From positions 39,569,394 to 39,633,393 of the forward strand of contig CALNVZ010002974.1 of NCBI GenBank assembly GCA_940671915.1: DNA of 64,000 nucleotides. The letters are read 5' to 3'. Shown here one piece after another: positions 42,631 through 54,668 of the stretch. The DNA is from Paracentrotus lividus (Eukaryota > Echinodermata > Echinoidea > Camarodonta > Echinidae). A program made the translations under genes and the position numbers. Every line of letters begins with the position of its first letter. Positions within the stretch are counted from its first letter, which is position 1. The notes below the pieces were generated by a model that worked only from the letters and a program-made list of their open reading frames with translations, was not told where the DNA came from and did no database searches.

Positions 42631-44635
42631 AGTCGTAGAAAGACGGACGAGTTTTAAAAAGCAGTAGTCCAGATAACTACGGGTGTCTTGAGGAAGACTA
42701 GTCGTCGTGACATAACTAGTAGTTTTAAAGCATGGTTCATATTTCTGGCAATCACTAGACTAAGATTTAAAGCTAGGTGGTAAATACCCGTTAGGGTTCA
42801 GTTGGACGATTATAAGCGTCAATCGGCATGAATGCACGAATCATGGAAGCGGAAACAAGCTAAGGACCATTCACGGTTTCAAATCTAATATGTGAATAAA
42901 TATGTAATAATAAATCAATCATGCTCTTCAATGCCCATATGATGTGATCGGAGGTGGGGTGTTGATAATTTGAAGGACTAAAAGACCAATTATGGGACTG
43001 GTGGAGGAAAGAAAAGAAAAGAAAGAAAAAAATGATTTTCGGCGTTATGGAAAAGTTTCTATTTTGCTACCAGTTAACAAATTAGGATCGGTGTTTTTAT
43101 ATTATTTCAGAGAATAGTGGGGAAAGAAAATAAGATTACAGGTCCCTCACAATGGGCGGCTACACAATTTGGGCGATAGAAAAAAAGGAAAAAGGAAATA
43201 CAAAAACAACATAGCAACAAACGTTGAATGAGCTAAGAAATAATTTGTATGTGCTTGATCTTCGTACCTACTTTGCACGATTGTATATATAGGTGCCATG
43301 CTCCCATGAAAGCAAATAATTGTATTTGTTAATTATTTATTATCTTGATCTACTGGAACAAACGACCAAACGTTGATATTTCTATAGGATTGATTTTATT
43401 TTTTTTATTTAATATTTTTTTTACAAATTGATTGTTGTTTTGTTTTTGTTCTTGTTGATAATTCTGAAATTATTTACCAAAAAAATCTGAACTATGAGAA
43501 GTAGGATAAGTGCTCGTCCCTATTCATTCACTAGGACGTCAAAACGCGAAGGTATAATAGGGCGCATTAACACTAATTCATGCGGGAAATTCCCCCAACC
43601 GCGTATCAATGATGATGTAATGGTTATAGAGATATCATATAAAAATCATAAATAAGATAAATTGGGAAGAAATTCTTTTATGAGTCCTTTTTGAGAGCTG
43701 AATGAGTGCAAAAGTTTGTATTTTATAGGAGAACTATATATTTCATGAATGTTAGAACAGAAACCGGAGTCGTGTAATCGCTAAATCTGGTATTGTCTCA
43801 TTCAAGGCCGATTTTAGAAAAAAATGAGAAAAAGAATGTCTACTTCATATTTTGATGAGGTAAAAGATAAACATTACTACCTACATTTGCAGACTAAGTT
43901 TGAATATTCTATTTATAAACAGTTATTTTTGAAGATTTTTTTTTTTTTCCCTTTTCATTTTTAACACACCCCTATGGGGTCCATAATTAGGCCAATGGGC
44001 CGATATGAATCTATCAGGTTGGTTTGGTGGGATGGTTAACTTTTATGATGGCGCTCTTTAAAATTGTGCTCTGAAATTCAGATCCACGATTATTTTCACG
44101 ACACGTCCAAAATATAAAATGTAAGAAAACCGAAACAAGCAATGTCTAATACAACGAGAATTCATGTTGAATGGTCAATCAGGCCAATCATAGAAATTTT
44201 TTTTCAATACTAATAATACGCTAGTTTTTACAAACTACAACATGTTTCAGAAGAAAACGAAACGAACTATGATTGAACTTAAATGTAGCTTATATAATTT
44301 ATTATTTTTTTTTAAATATTATGCTAGTAACCAAACGGTAAATGACAAGACCAAATAACTAATATACCGTAATCGATTAAATTGTTTATAATTAGATACA
44401 AGTTTGTGTTAATCAAACCTTTATTCCTACAGATATACACTGGTAATAGGTATATTATTTTATATCCTATTTGTTTGCCAAACTTTCACATATTGATCCA
44501 TTGTATAGGGACGTCAGAGGATGAGAAAGGGGGCATGGGTCAGTTCTTTTTAAGGGGCGTCATACCAAATGCCCCGTTTTTTGGTTTTGTTCAATCGGGG
44601 AAACAGGCCAACGATTAATAAGGTAGAAATGATGT

Positions 44636-46743
44636 TTATTATGCTTTCCAAATTTGGAAATTTTCCTCCCACGACTAGAACAGAATTATTGTTCATCTCT
44701 TATTGGCAACAACTGTATTATTCTTTTGTGTCATGTCTGGTTGCTTATGTTGATCTTTAAGATCAATCATGGAGATATGTTGAGTAGTAGTCTCAGACTC
44801 GTCTTGAGGATGACCTTTCCCACAAAGCAGGCGTTCAGCTGGCCTCTGAACTCCGTGAGACGAAACCAAATGATGGCAGGGTTCAAGAGCCCATTGACGC
44901 ACACAACGCGAAACCAGCATCTCTCAGGAATGTTGACCAAAGAGTCTCCTCCATTCTCCCGAACACTTCTACCAACAGAACGCAACACATTATCACCAAC
45001 ATCCAATGTTACTTGCCACGATCAACGCAAAAGTGACGAGGATTTTCTTGCTATTTCTTGGCGCGACGCTGAAGTAATGGGTCCTTACTTGCATCATTGT
45101 GTTGTCGGAAATCGAGGAGAGCTTCTTGTAATGAAAATGTAACACAACGCTGTGATGACGAGGCTTGCCAATATTATACACGGAGATACCGGCAAAGAGG
45201 AGAAGGCAAGATGCCATTCTATAAAATGTATGGACCAGCAAGTACGTTGATGATACGGCTACCCAGCCGATGACGCAGGTAGCGATGGGATCGTCTAGCC
45301 GTAACGATTGACGATGCACATCGAAACGTAGCACGATGAGACGTTCGATAGCAAGGGCCAGAGTGCTCAGTATGGATATCATCAATCCTGTTGTGAAAAG
45401 CGGGGTGTACCATGCGAAGCTTCTGACTTGAATGGGATCTGCAAGAGAACACAATGCCAATTTTTTTTTTGTATTCATTGATTACCAAAAGTGTATATAC
45501 CGAAACATATTTCGATACCGGGGGCTTCAAATATAGAACTCTTCTTCTTCCAATTGGAACTTTTGAAATGTCAATCGCCCTGCATGATCGAGTTTGTCCT
45601 TACAACGATTCAATTCGACAACAACATACCAACTGTAAACAGGTGAGACTTATTGTTGTCGAATTGAATCTTTTAAGGACAAACCCAATCATGTCCGGTA
45701 CCTAGAATGGAATGATGTCATCAACCAACGCCATACAATTTAAACAAATACTATATAAAAGATGATCAAACCAGAATATGAAACATATTATGCTACTTAT
45801 AACTTTTCATCCATGTAAGTTGTATTTCATCCCCCCCCCCACCCCTCTTTCTCTCTCTCTATACCGAGTGAGTCAAAAAAAACTTTACACCTAGAAAAAT
45901 GTCAATAAAAAAAATCAATTTATAAAACCCCAAATTATTTTATATATTCTGAAAGAGTAACTCCTCCGCATCTTCTGGTACCATTTTTGTGTGGTAATCT
46001 TAACGCTTGGATGAACACGACGCATTGTTTGCTAACATGTCAATTTCGAATTGTGCCAGAATGGGAGTAAAATCAAAACAACAAAAAGCTAGAAAAACAA
46101 CTTCATCCTGATTAAAATAGATAACTTTTTAACGAAAATGTCTTCCGCTTATTAACTTGGCAGGGGTATTGTTGCACATATTTTACTACATTTTGTATGA
46201 AAATTAGATTGACTCGTGAAGTAATGCACGAATGAGTACACATTAAAGAGTAAATTGCCAACTGACAGACTAAAAAGGCCTCTTAATACTTTTGGAAAGT
46301 GATTATTTTGTCGTTGACGTGTGCTCACTCATGCTGACTCTACAGATCTATCTCGTTTTCATACAAAATGTAGTCATATGTTGTAACAATCCCTGCCAAG
46401 TTTATTAAGCGGGAAGCATTTTCGCTTAAAAAGTTATGCTATTTAATCAGGATGAAGTTGCTTTTTTTTCTAGTTTTTGTTGTTTTGATTTTACTCCAAT
46501 TCTGGCACAATTCGGAAATTGACATTTTTGCAAACAATGCGTCGTTTTTATCCAAGCGTAAAGACATGCCACAAAAAATGGTACCAGAAGATGCGGAGAA
46601 GTTACTCTTTCAGAATATGTAAAATAATTTGGGGTTTATAATTTGGTTTTCTTTTTTGACATCTTTTTAGGTGTAAGTTTTTTTTTTACTCACTCGGTAT
46701 ATATATTATATATATATATGTCATCATCTGTGAATACTATATA

Positions 46744-46785
<42 letters not shown>

Positions 46786-47320
46786 TATAATCATAGGCCT
46801 CACAATATTTCTTATGTATACCAACATAATAAACACACATTTGGTACGCCCTTAACCAAACCTGTAGAGCGACAAAGTTGAATAAATTGTTTATAATGTA
46901 CAAAATACTGAACATGTTTAGGTTTAGCTGAGTGTATTTCATGCCATTAAAACAAAGATTTATCAGCAGAGAGCGAAAGAAAAGGAAAAATAAATAAATA
47001 TTAAGGGGTTGCTATCCGCAATTACCCAACATTTTAAAATTCAGACATAAAATTTCACACATAAAGTTAATAACTGCGTATACTACTACATGTATATGAT
47101 TTGATATTTACCCCTGGATAATCATAAAAGTGGTAATGAAGATCGTGACAGCAGAGGCACAATCAGCGAGGGCCAGATTTGAATATGAAGACATTCTGTC
47201 TTTTTCTCAAGGCTCTGTTACACAAGATGGCGCAGACGGTAATGAAGTTGATGAGGCAGCCGAGCCGGACAACGCTAACATGGCGGTATGGTAGTAATAC
47301 GTTCTCAATGGGTCGGCCAT
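44636..47320 (-). pseudogene. Broken inverted copy of the GPCR gene (exons 47320-47112 and 45438-44636)
   Basis: Reverse-complement match to the intact GPCR, both exons and the intron, but with many one-base insertions and deletions. Exon 2 is open only in pieces: frame is lost after DVHRQ, regained near IATCVIGW, lost again after LLLFA, and so on. In the roughly 800 coding bases I compared by eye I found about 16 small indels and almost no clean base substitutions. That pattern fits uncorrected read errors better than ordinary pseudogene decay. The intron also contains an 838-bp foldback element absent from the other copy. Either an assembly artefact or a very young dead duplicate. Confidence 0.7.
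45862..46699. mobile_element. 838-bp foldback element with TACCGAGTGAGT ends, TA-flanked, in the broken GPCR intron
   Basis: Left TACCGAGTGAGTCAAAAAAAAC and right TTTTTTTTTACTCACTCGGTA. Almost the whole length is two inverted halves of about 400 bp: for instance TTAACTTGGCAGGG on the left against CCCTGCCAAGTTTATTAA on the right. TA on both outer sides fits a Tc1/mariner-type TA target. Non-coding and absent from the other arm. Confidence 0.82.
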
Positions 47321-47344
47321 TTTGAATGATCTACAGGAGAGCAC

Positions 47345-49900
47345 CCTGGAAACTTTCTAAATGACAATAAATTTTGACAAAGAAATGTTGTAAAAATGAC
47401 GGCAGCAAAAAAAATTGTCATGCGGATTTGGGTCTTATAATTATTACAAGGTGAGTGTATTTATCAATCATTGACATAGATGTACTTGTATATGGCCATG
47501 TGTCACAAGTTGGGGTATTGTAAAAGGGTGGAGGCGTTACATTTTAGAGGAAAAATTATCACATTTTTTCACATAACATGAAAATGATGTACAGTCATAA
47601 GCTGTGCAATAATTCATATTGTAGATAATTTATCAGGCTACATGTCTGTGAAGTTTCAGCTTCGTTATGCTCACATTTTTAATACAAAGATACTTTTAGT
47701 GGAGTAGGGTAGGGGGTGGAGGATCTACGGTGGAGGCACGTGTTAAAGCTAGGGAAATTGCATTTTTGTTACTTTCTTATTGCTTGCTGCGTTATATCTT
47801 TGCAGCCAATTGGTCTTATGGGTTGAGTGATATATCATTCTCTTGGGAATTTATGTGGTTTCCAGATAAACGTGAAGACGATTTTCAAAAAGTATTTAAT
47901 CATTAATTAATCAAATTAAACAAACCTTAATGCACACATCCTCATAGACAATGCATTGCAAACATCAATAATTGTCAAATGCAATTTTGTTAACAATAAT
48001 TGTCATTTTTTTCGCCATTTTCTTTGCATGCATGTAAAAGCACAATTAAGTGGAAACATATTCCTTGCAATAAACTTTGTGTGAGTTGTAATCCAAGTGA
48101 GAGGATATAAAGACAGGATTTCTGCCTTTTTGCCTATTTTTTCTTCTTTTTTGACACCTGCACTGTAGCGCGGTTAGAAAAAATATTTTGTATTACAAGT
48201 TTATATTTTTTTGAAGCATAGCGTCTTATTTACACAATCACGATGATTCATTTCATTTGGTGAAAAGATTAAGAAATTATTCGCCGGTAAATTTTGAAGT
48301 TTTTCAAACCATTTTCTCTGTAACACTCTGTATAGCTTTTATGACACACCTTATACAGGCACAAAAATATGTTAATCATCTTCCTTTCAGTCTCTACTTT
48401 CAATATATGTATACTATTTTATACATGTCTGACTTACTACTAAGAAACTAGAGATGTTTGATTGTGACAATGTACATTTCTACAAATTTGTTGACATGTA
48501 ACGCATTTTCCACCCACTCATGACATGTGGCCATATCAATATTTCCTTCACAAGCAGATGTAACAAAAAATTTTTTAAGAAGAAATCCATATATGTATTG
48601 TTTATATACACAAATTGTATATTGTTGGTACATCACTTTATTGATATCAAAGCTATATAAGGGAACAGAAATATCATAACAAATACATTTGTATAGACAA
48701 CACGAAGGAAGATCGTTTTACATAATTGACTATAATAATTTATTGTCTTGTTAATCAGGTTACAATGATAAGTATTATCATTTATTGTTCCAGTTTTTGG
48801 TAAATTATACGTAAAATAATAATAATCAATAGTGACTTATAATAATATACCATGAACTACACCGTCTGACACGATTATTATAAAATTATTACATAATTTT
48901 AGATGGCCTTGAAAAATATAATTTATCGAACGCGTTAGAATCATTATAGTCGACAAAAGTTTGTTAAAACTAAAAAGACGGGTTGTATTGTGACCTCGAA
49001 AAACTACGATGATTACTATTACTCTTATGGACTTATGAAGAATTACAAACATACCTCAGTGTCCGTATCCACAATCAGCACTCTGATTATGATGTCGGTA
49101 TTAAAAGAACTACTTGCCAGCGGAATGTGTAAGAAAAGTATTGATATGTCGATTTCTTCGATCGATTTGAGACGGAAATGAAGCCCTCTTCTTTGAAGAC
49201 CATTCACCATAAAATGGGATCTTCGAGCGCCAATAATCAATCATAAAAGAGCCCTATACGTATTTTGGAATTTTTACAAAATAGTTAAAGCTACCAACTA
49301 TGTTCGGTGAAAAAGAGGCCGATTTGGGGGTACTGGTCAACGAGGCAATAAGTTTTTATAAAGAAAAGTCTATTATAATCATGGAGAAATTACGGTTGCT
49401 TTGTACTTCACACTAAAAATCGCCCCTCTATTGACAATTATTGAAGTCGTTTATTCAAGAAACCAAATACGAAAGCTTCTCAATTTCTAACGCACTCGAG
49501 TTGGGGTATGTGGGCATAAAGAGAGATTTCAGTGGGGAGATTATCCTATTGTAAAGGGTAGATTAATTAGCGGGCCCGGGCCATCATAATCTTTCCAGTG
49601 CTTATGTTTAAAGGTGGCGTCACACTATCCCGATGTTGAGCAACGATGGATACACGATGGTGAAATATTAGGGTTCGCACGAAGTCAGCCGATGCCTACA
49701 GAAGGGTAAACACGATTGCGACTTTCTATTCTTTAGCGGGATGACGCTTTGCATTGTTATGTATTATTATCCACACAGAGGGTTTTAGAGGCCAAATACA
49801 AGTGTTATTTTGTTGATGCACTTCATAACTTGACCTACTTTACAAAGTTCGTTGAACTCGCCAATATTGTGGCCTCGCTGCCCAATTATAATAATATTGG
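47345..49900. other. Upstream flank of the broken GPCR copy
   Basis: AT-rich sequence nearly identical, in reverse, to 57.2-59.8 kb. A 71-codon frame is identical in both arms (minus strand, 48837-49052), but both copies derive from one sequence so this is not evidence of selection. No protein family recognised. Confidence 0.45.
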
Positions 49901-49959
49901 GCAGCAAGAGGGGGATCCCCAAAGTTGAAAGTGAGAAAACCAGAGATTAATTATTTGTG

Positions 49960-50197
49960 TTTTTTTTTTTTTTTTGAGGGAGAACAAATGATTTTCTTTA
50001 GGGGGTCAGGAGCTTTTTTTTTTTTTTGTGTGTGTGAGGGGGGGGGCGGATTATTTTCTATTGGGGGGAATTTTTTTTTTTCCAGAATCACACAAAATTG
50101 AGGGGCATTTTTTTTTTTCTTTTTTTGGTGGGGTGGATTTTTTTTGGCCCATGTTTTGTTTTTTTTTTTTTTTTTCAGAATCAAAAAAATTTGAGGG

Positions 50198-50239
<42 letters not shown>

Positions 50240-50340
50240 CAAATCACACACACCAAAAGAGGAAGATAATTTAAGGAAAATGAAAAAAAATTGGGCAGTT
50301 TTTTTTTGGGGGCGACTATTTTTTTATTTGGGGGGGGGTC
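49960..50340. repeat. Alternating poly-T and poly-G block, left arm
   Basis: Consists of T runs, G runs and short TTTTCTATTGGGGG or CCAGAATC joints. Partner on the opposite strand at 56850-57185. Open frames here are Phe/Gly-rich artefacts of the runs. Confidence 0.7.
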
Positions 50341-50580
50341 TGTTGCACCACCAAATTGTCACCCCGACAATTTGGGCGACAAACTTTTTGTGCAAAAAAC
50401 TGACTCCAAAATTTGCCGCCCCACCACACGATTGTCGCCAATTTTCAGAGGCGGACAAATGTGCCTGCTTCACGTGCCGGTCTCAACTTTAAGTAACAAA
50501 TTGTGCCAATTTGTGTAGGCAAAATGAACTAGAACTACCACATATTGTTCGCCCATTACACAAATTGTTCTTCAACACTC
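50340..50580. repeat. Irregular repeat of ACAATTTG(T/G)GGTG / CACCACAAATTGTCGCC motifs
   Basis: Multiple copies of an AATTTGTGGTG or CAAATTGTCGCC motif in both orientations. Further clusters lie at 51770-51865, 55385-55495 and 56630-56835. Looks like the degenerate remnant of a short tandem or dispersed repeat; non-coding. Confidence 0.6.
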
Positions 50581-50747
50581 TGTCTGGTGTGTAGTGTGCG
50601 CCTGTGTGTGTCGTTTTTTGTGGTTAAGGTTTGTTTAGAGGTGGTTGGTATGTGTGGGTGTGGGGTGTGGGTGCATATATGTGTGTGTATGTTTATTTTT
50701 TATTTTAATTTATTTATTTTTTTTGGTTGGGGTGACACTTGGTTTAA

Positions 50748-51160
50748 ACAGCAGTTGGTCAAACACTCTGATCGTCTAATACCATATGCTCTAAACCCAT
50801 TTGGTCTAGTTAACAGTTTGGTCTACTTCGGATTCGTCTAATTTTTAATGATGGGCTCTAATTCGCCATGACCAATCTTGGTCTCCTTGAATCGTCGACT
50901 AGCAAATCGATGGTCTAATCGCTCTTTTTTCGTCTACTATCCCAGAATATAATACTTCCATAAATATTTCCAGTTTGTTACAAGAATCGACCAAGTGGTT
51001 TTAGACCAAATGGAAATTAACACGGAATTGTACATAGGCGAAATGACAATAGATCCAAAGGTAAGTAGACAAACTGGTTTGTAGACGAAATGGAATAAGA
51101 AACATATGTAGGATGAAGCCAAACGGCATTAGTCAAAAGCGGGTTATAGACCAACATGGC
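50748..51160 (+). repeat. GTCTA-motif array, left arm
   Basis: Roughly 15-20-bp phrases of the form (A/C)A(A)NTTGGTCTA or TTCGTCTA recur with changing spacers, in one orientation to about 50940 and in the other (TAGACCAAATGG) after about 51000. Partner array at 55865-56450. Confidence 0.72.
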
Positions 51161-51390
51161 AATTTACTCTGGGAGGCTAATGTGAAGGTGAAGCTAGAGC
51201 AGAGCCCGTGGAGAATTCGACTGTTTCAATACTCCGTTTCTAACAATTCCAAGTTTTGTTTCTTAATTCTCTGTGTATGTACTATTACATACATGGTTGT
51301 TTTTAATCCTTATTTTTAATAATATTGGTCTTATTTGCATTAGAGGATTGGACAAATATATAACTAATGCGTCTAATTTTAACCCTCGTT

Positions 51391-51490
51391 CAGAAGATCG
51401 TCTCCGCGACAAGTTCTCAAGATCGTCTCAAAACCGTTTCATAGTAGTCCACCACCGTCTCAACCAGTCTCTGCGACATGAGATACACCA
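51391..51490. mobile_element. Short GAGACG-type MITE relative, left arm
   Basis: About 100 bp built of CGTCTC, GTCTCAA and GTTTCA motifs and ending GCGACATGAGATACACC, a variant of the GGTATCTCACTTCGCG end of the 3565 and 15336 elements. Its partner copy begins GGTATCTCATGTCGCAGAG at 55763. Confidence 0.65.
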
Positions 51491-52508
51491 TATAAGTCAC
51501 TTGAGTATATTGGTGAAGTGTTATTAATTAACACACCACACAACGACGCACGCGCGCACTCACACCTGATGAATACATACACAGTTTTAGGAACTTTACA
51601 TGACCTTTTTTTTTTGTTTTTTTTTTTTTTGTTTTTTTGTTTTTGTGTGTGTATTTAAGGAGACAAGTAAGTTAAGTTTTGGTGTGTATACAGTCTGGAA
51701 TGATCAACATTACCAATATATAATATTCCCCTTATGGCCTTGAACAAGAATAATGTGCATCGAATGGGGCGGACATTTGTGGTGTCACCTCCTTCCACAA
51801 ATTTGTGGTCTAAATTTGGCGACAATTTGTGGTGGGTTGACATTTGAGGTGCAACAGGGTCCATTTTTTTTTTTTTTTTTTTTTTTTTTCTGAATTGTAA
51901 ATGAAGAATCGTAATATCCAGAAAAAAAAATATTATCATTAAAAAAATGGGGGAGCGCTATTCGTGATTATCCTCTGTATAGATATATTAATGAGTTATA
52001 TTTAGTGTCCATATTTTAACGGTAATTAAAAGTGTATATTGACGTCAGAATTTTTCACAAAATAATATTGACATTCAGTCTTTCGATCTCGTCCAATATT
52101 TGAAGCAAAGCTCGTCAATATTCCTTGTATCAACTCAAGGCCATCCAATATTCTATAAATATCCACTGAATTATGCATTCTTTACGGATTCATGCCGGTG
52201 CGAAGGACACACGAAGGGCACACGAATGGCCCCGCTGCTTTCGTGATCAGAGCAATTAAATTTTAAAAATAATCATGACATCCTTGCTCAATCTTCGGGA
52301 AAGTGCGATGCCGCGCTTTGTACAATACTATACGATGGCTAGAACGATGGCTTTGAGAGGCGTCACAGAAGTCGTGTGCCTTCGCATTTGCTTGAGTTCG
52401 TATGGCAAAATTCCCGATGCTACGATGCTCCTACACGAAGTGACCTTCGCATAGTCCATTCGGGATTTTTTTTTTTTGACTTGCCAAAGATTTTTGCGCA
52501 TGCATCGG

Positions 52509-52547
<39 letters not shown>

Positions 52548-52609
52548 GCCTTCTTCATAGACGCTAATATCTATTTTGCAATCGGTATTTAACATTATCA
52601 CGGGGTAAT

Positions 52610-52720
52610 TATTTCACAATGGGGCATCAACACCGAAGGACGTCCAGTATGCGAATGCGGAGAGAGAGAGACCATGAGTCACCTCATACAATGCAACTGG
52701 CTTCTCTGCCTGGTTCGGTG
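52610..52720 (+). mobile_element. Non-LTR retrotransposon C-terminal remnant, copy 1
   Basis: Equivalent of 54400-54480, with extra one-base differences. The Cys/His-rich frame is recognisable only by comparison with the other copy. Confidence 0.5.
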
Positions 52721-52913
52721 TAAAAATTGGCAGAGGTAAAATATGGCAAAGGAAAATGGCAGAGAGTAAAAATGGCAGAGGTAAAAATGGCTGAGGAAAA
52801 ATGCAGAGTGTAAAATTAAAATGCAGAGGTAAAATAGACGGAACAAACGAGATCAAATGCGGAATCTTAAGTCAGTAATGCAATAATTGTCATAGCAATG
52901 CGATGCAAGGCTA

Positions 52914-53487
52914 GATTAGGGAATACCGGCCACTGTGCTCTATTTGCTTAATTAGCACATGAAACAATAGAAATCACAAAGGAAAAGGATTGTCTATTGC
53001 TTAGCTACATCAATTCACTTTATTTCCCAAAACATTGAGGTAATCAAATATTTTTTGAGGCAGTTAGATGCAATAATGACGTCTCGGTAATTGTCCCGGC
53101 ATTCCCTACAGTGTAGGAAAATACCGGGACTAGTATGTTTTTTACCCTTTTTTGTATAAAGATCTGTTCTGGAAAGCACTGATTTGAATGTAAACCATCA
53201 ACTTAACATGTTTTGTATTGATTTTATTATAACATTATTCATCTTTAGAAGATTATATGCATGTTACTACAAAATTTCAAACCACCTCAGAATAACTTTA
53301 ATATCTATGTATTCATGAATATCACAATAATTAAAGAGAAATAGACATTTTCAAAATTGTCAAACAATTTAAATAAATAAATATAAATACATATATATTT
53401 GAACTTACTATTTGATCTACATGCTTCAGCAACCAACCCGGAAGTAAAACAAACAACCGGTCCATGTGGTGTCCGGTATTCCCTACA
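52914..53487. mobile_element. Pair of MITEs with TGTAGGGAATACCGGAC ends, spacer copy 1
   Basis: Left AGGGAATACCGGCCACTG, right GTCCGGTATTCCCTACA, with an internal junction GGCATTCCCTACAGTGTAGG near 53098-53117 that suggests two elements inserted end to end. Confidence 0.65.
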
Positions 53488-53676
53488 CAGGCTTTGTACA
53501 GTGCAAAACCCCATACACGTTTTGGCCACCCTCACACATGTTCCCATAATGGCAGAAAAGAGGGTTCATGCCCCAATTTCTATTTTATACCAATCACATT
53601 CTCTAAAATGTCTAATTTTTACATCAGGCCATTTTTCAGGCTGCCAAATATTCCTACCTTGACAGATTTTGGTAGC

Positions 53677-53701
53677 NNNNNNNNNNNNNNNNNNNNNNNN
53701 N
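53677..53701. other. Assembly gap, 25 N
   Basis: Fixed 25-N run between two direct copies of the same 1.7-kb spacer, which suggests that flanks extended from both sides overlap and were not merged. Confidence 0.98.
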
Positions 53702-54293
53702 CTGGAATTGTAAATGAAGAATCGTAATCCAGAAAAAAAAATATTATCATCAAAAAAAATGGGGGGAGCCTATTCGTGATATCCTCTGTATAGATAATAA
53801 TGATAATATTAGATGTCCTATTTCGGTCAATACAAGGATATATTGAACTCGCTTTTCAAAAATATTGGACTCGTCTTCGACTCGTCCAATATTTGAGCAA
53901 AGCTCGTCCAATATTCCTTGTATCAACCTCAAGGCCATCCAATATTCTATAAATATCCCACACATGAATAGCATTCTTTACGAGATTCATGCCGGTGCGA
54001 AGGACACACGAAGGGCACACGAATGGCCCGCTGCTTTCGTGATCAGAGCAATTAAATTTAAAATAATCATGACATCCTTGCTCAACTTCGGGAAAGTGCG
54101 ATGCCGGCTTTGACAATACTATACGATGGCTAGACGATGGCTTTGAGAGGGCGTCAAGAAGTCGTGTGCCTTCGCATTTGCTTGAGTTCGTATGGCAAAA
54201 ATTCCCGATGCTACGATGCTCTAACGAAGTGACCTTCGCATAGTCCATCGGGATTTTTTTTTTTTGACTGCCAAAGATTTTGCGATGCATCGG

Positions 54294-54328
<35 letters not shown>

Positions 54329-54394
54329 GCCCTTTCTAGCGCTAATATCTATTTGCAATCGGTATTTAACATTATCACGGGGGTAATTATTTCA

Positions 54395-54482
54395 CAAATG
54401 GGGCATCAACACCGAAGGACGTCCAGTATGCGAATGCGGAGAGGAGGAGACCATGAGTCACCTCATACAATGCCTCTCCTGC
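54395..54482 (+). mobile_element. Non-LTR retrotransposon C-terminal remnant, copy 2
   Basis: The frame starting at GGGGCATCAACACC translates to GINTEGRPVCECGEEETMSH then LIQC. The CxCG..ETM.H.(4).C pattern is the zinc-knuckle-like end common after the reverse transcriptase of non-LTR elements. Only about 25 residues survive. Confidence 0.6.
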
Positions 54483-54487
54483 CTGGT

Positions 54488-54625
54488 TGTGTAAAAATGG
54501 CAGAGGTAAAAATGGCAAAGGAAAAAATGGCAGAGGTAAAAATGGCAGAGGTAAAAATGGCTGAGGAAAAAATGGCAGAGGTAAAATGCAGAGGTAAAAA
54601 TGGCAGAGGTAAAATGGCGGATCTT
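54488..54625 (+). repeat. Tandem array of 15-16-bp AAAATGGCAGAGGTA units
   Basis: About eight units, with variants GGCTGAGGAA and GGCAAAGGAA. A degraded copy is at 52735-52845. The frame reads repeated KMAEV(E), but both the context and the homopolymer-length variation argue against coding. Confidence 0.78.
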
Positions 54626-54668
54626 AAAGCAATCAAATTGTCATAGCAATGCGCATGCAAAGGGTAGA

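Larger units (their letters stand above)
42630..51888 (+). repeat. Left arm of inverted repeat 2 (about 9.2 kb)
   Basis: Reverse complement of 55369-63560. It includes the broken GPCR copy, the upstream region, the T/G-block region, the GTCTA and CAATTTGTGGTG arrays and a GGTATCTCA MITE. Error density varies: 47.4-49.5 kb is almost identical to its partner (a 216-base open frame at 48837-49052 is unchanged at 58095-58310), while 43-45.5 kb has frequent one-base indels. An 838-bp foldback element is present here only. Confidence 0.88.
51889..53620 (+). repeat. Spacer of palindrome 2, copy 1
   Basis: In direct orientation with 53702-55355: TGAATTGTAAATGAAGAATCG, CTCGTCCAATATTTGA, AAGTCGTGTGCCTTCGCATT, the GGCAGAGGTAAAA array and the GGTATTCCCTACA motifs follow in the same order. 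Differences are dominated by one-base insertions and deletions. Bases 53621-53676, next to the gap, are not found in copy 2. Confidence 0.85.

Noticed and set aside
46643..46942. Tyr/Ile repeat open frames
   Set aside because: Generated by TA microsatellite translation.
50028..50492. 154-codon Phe/Gly-rich open frame
   Set aside because: Product of alternating T and G runs in a low-complexity block.
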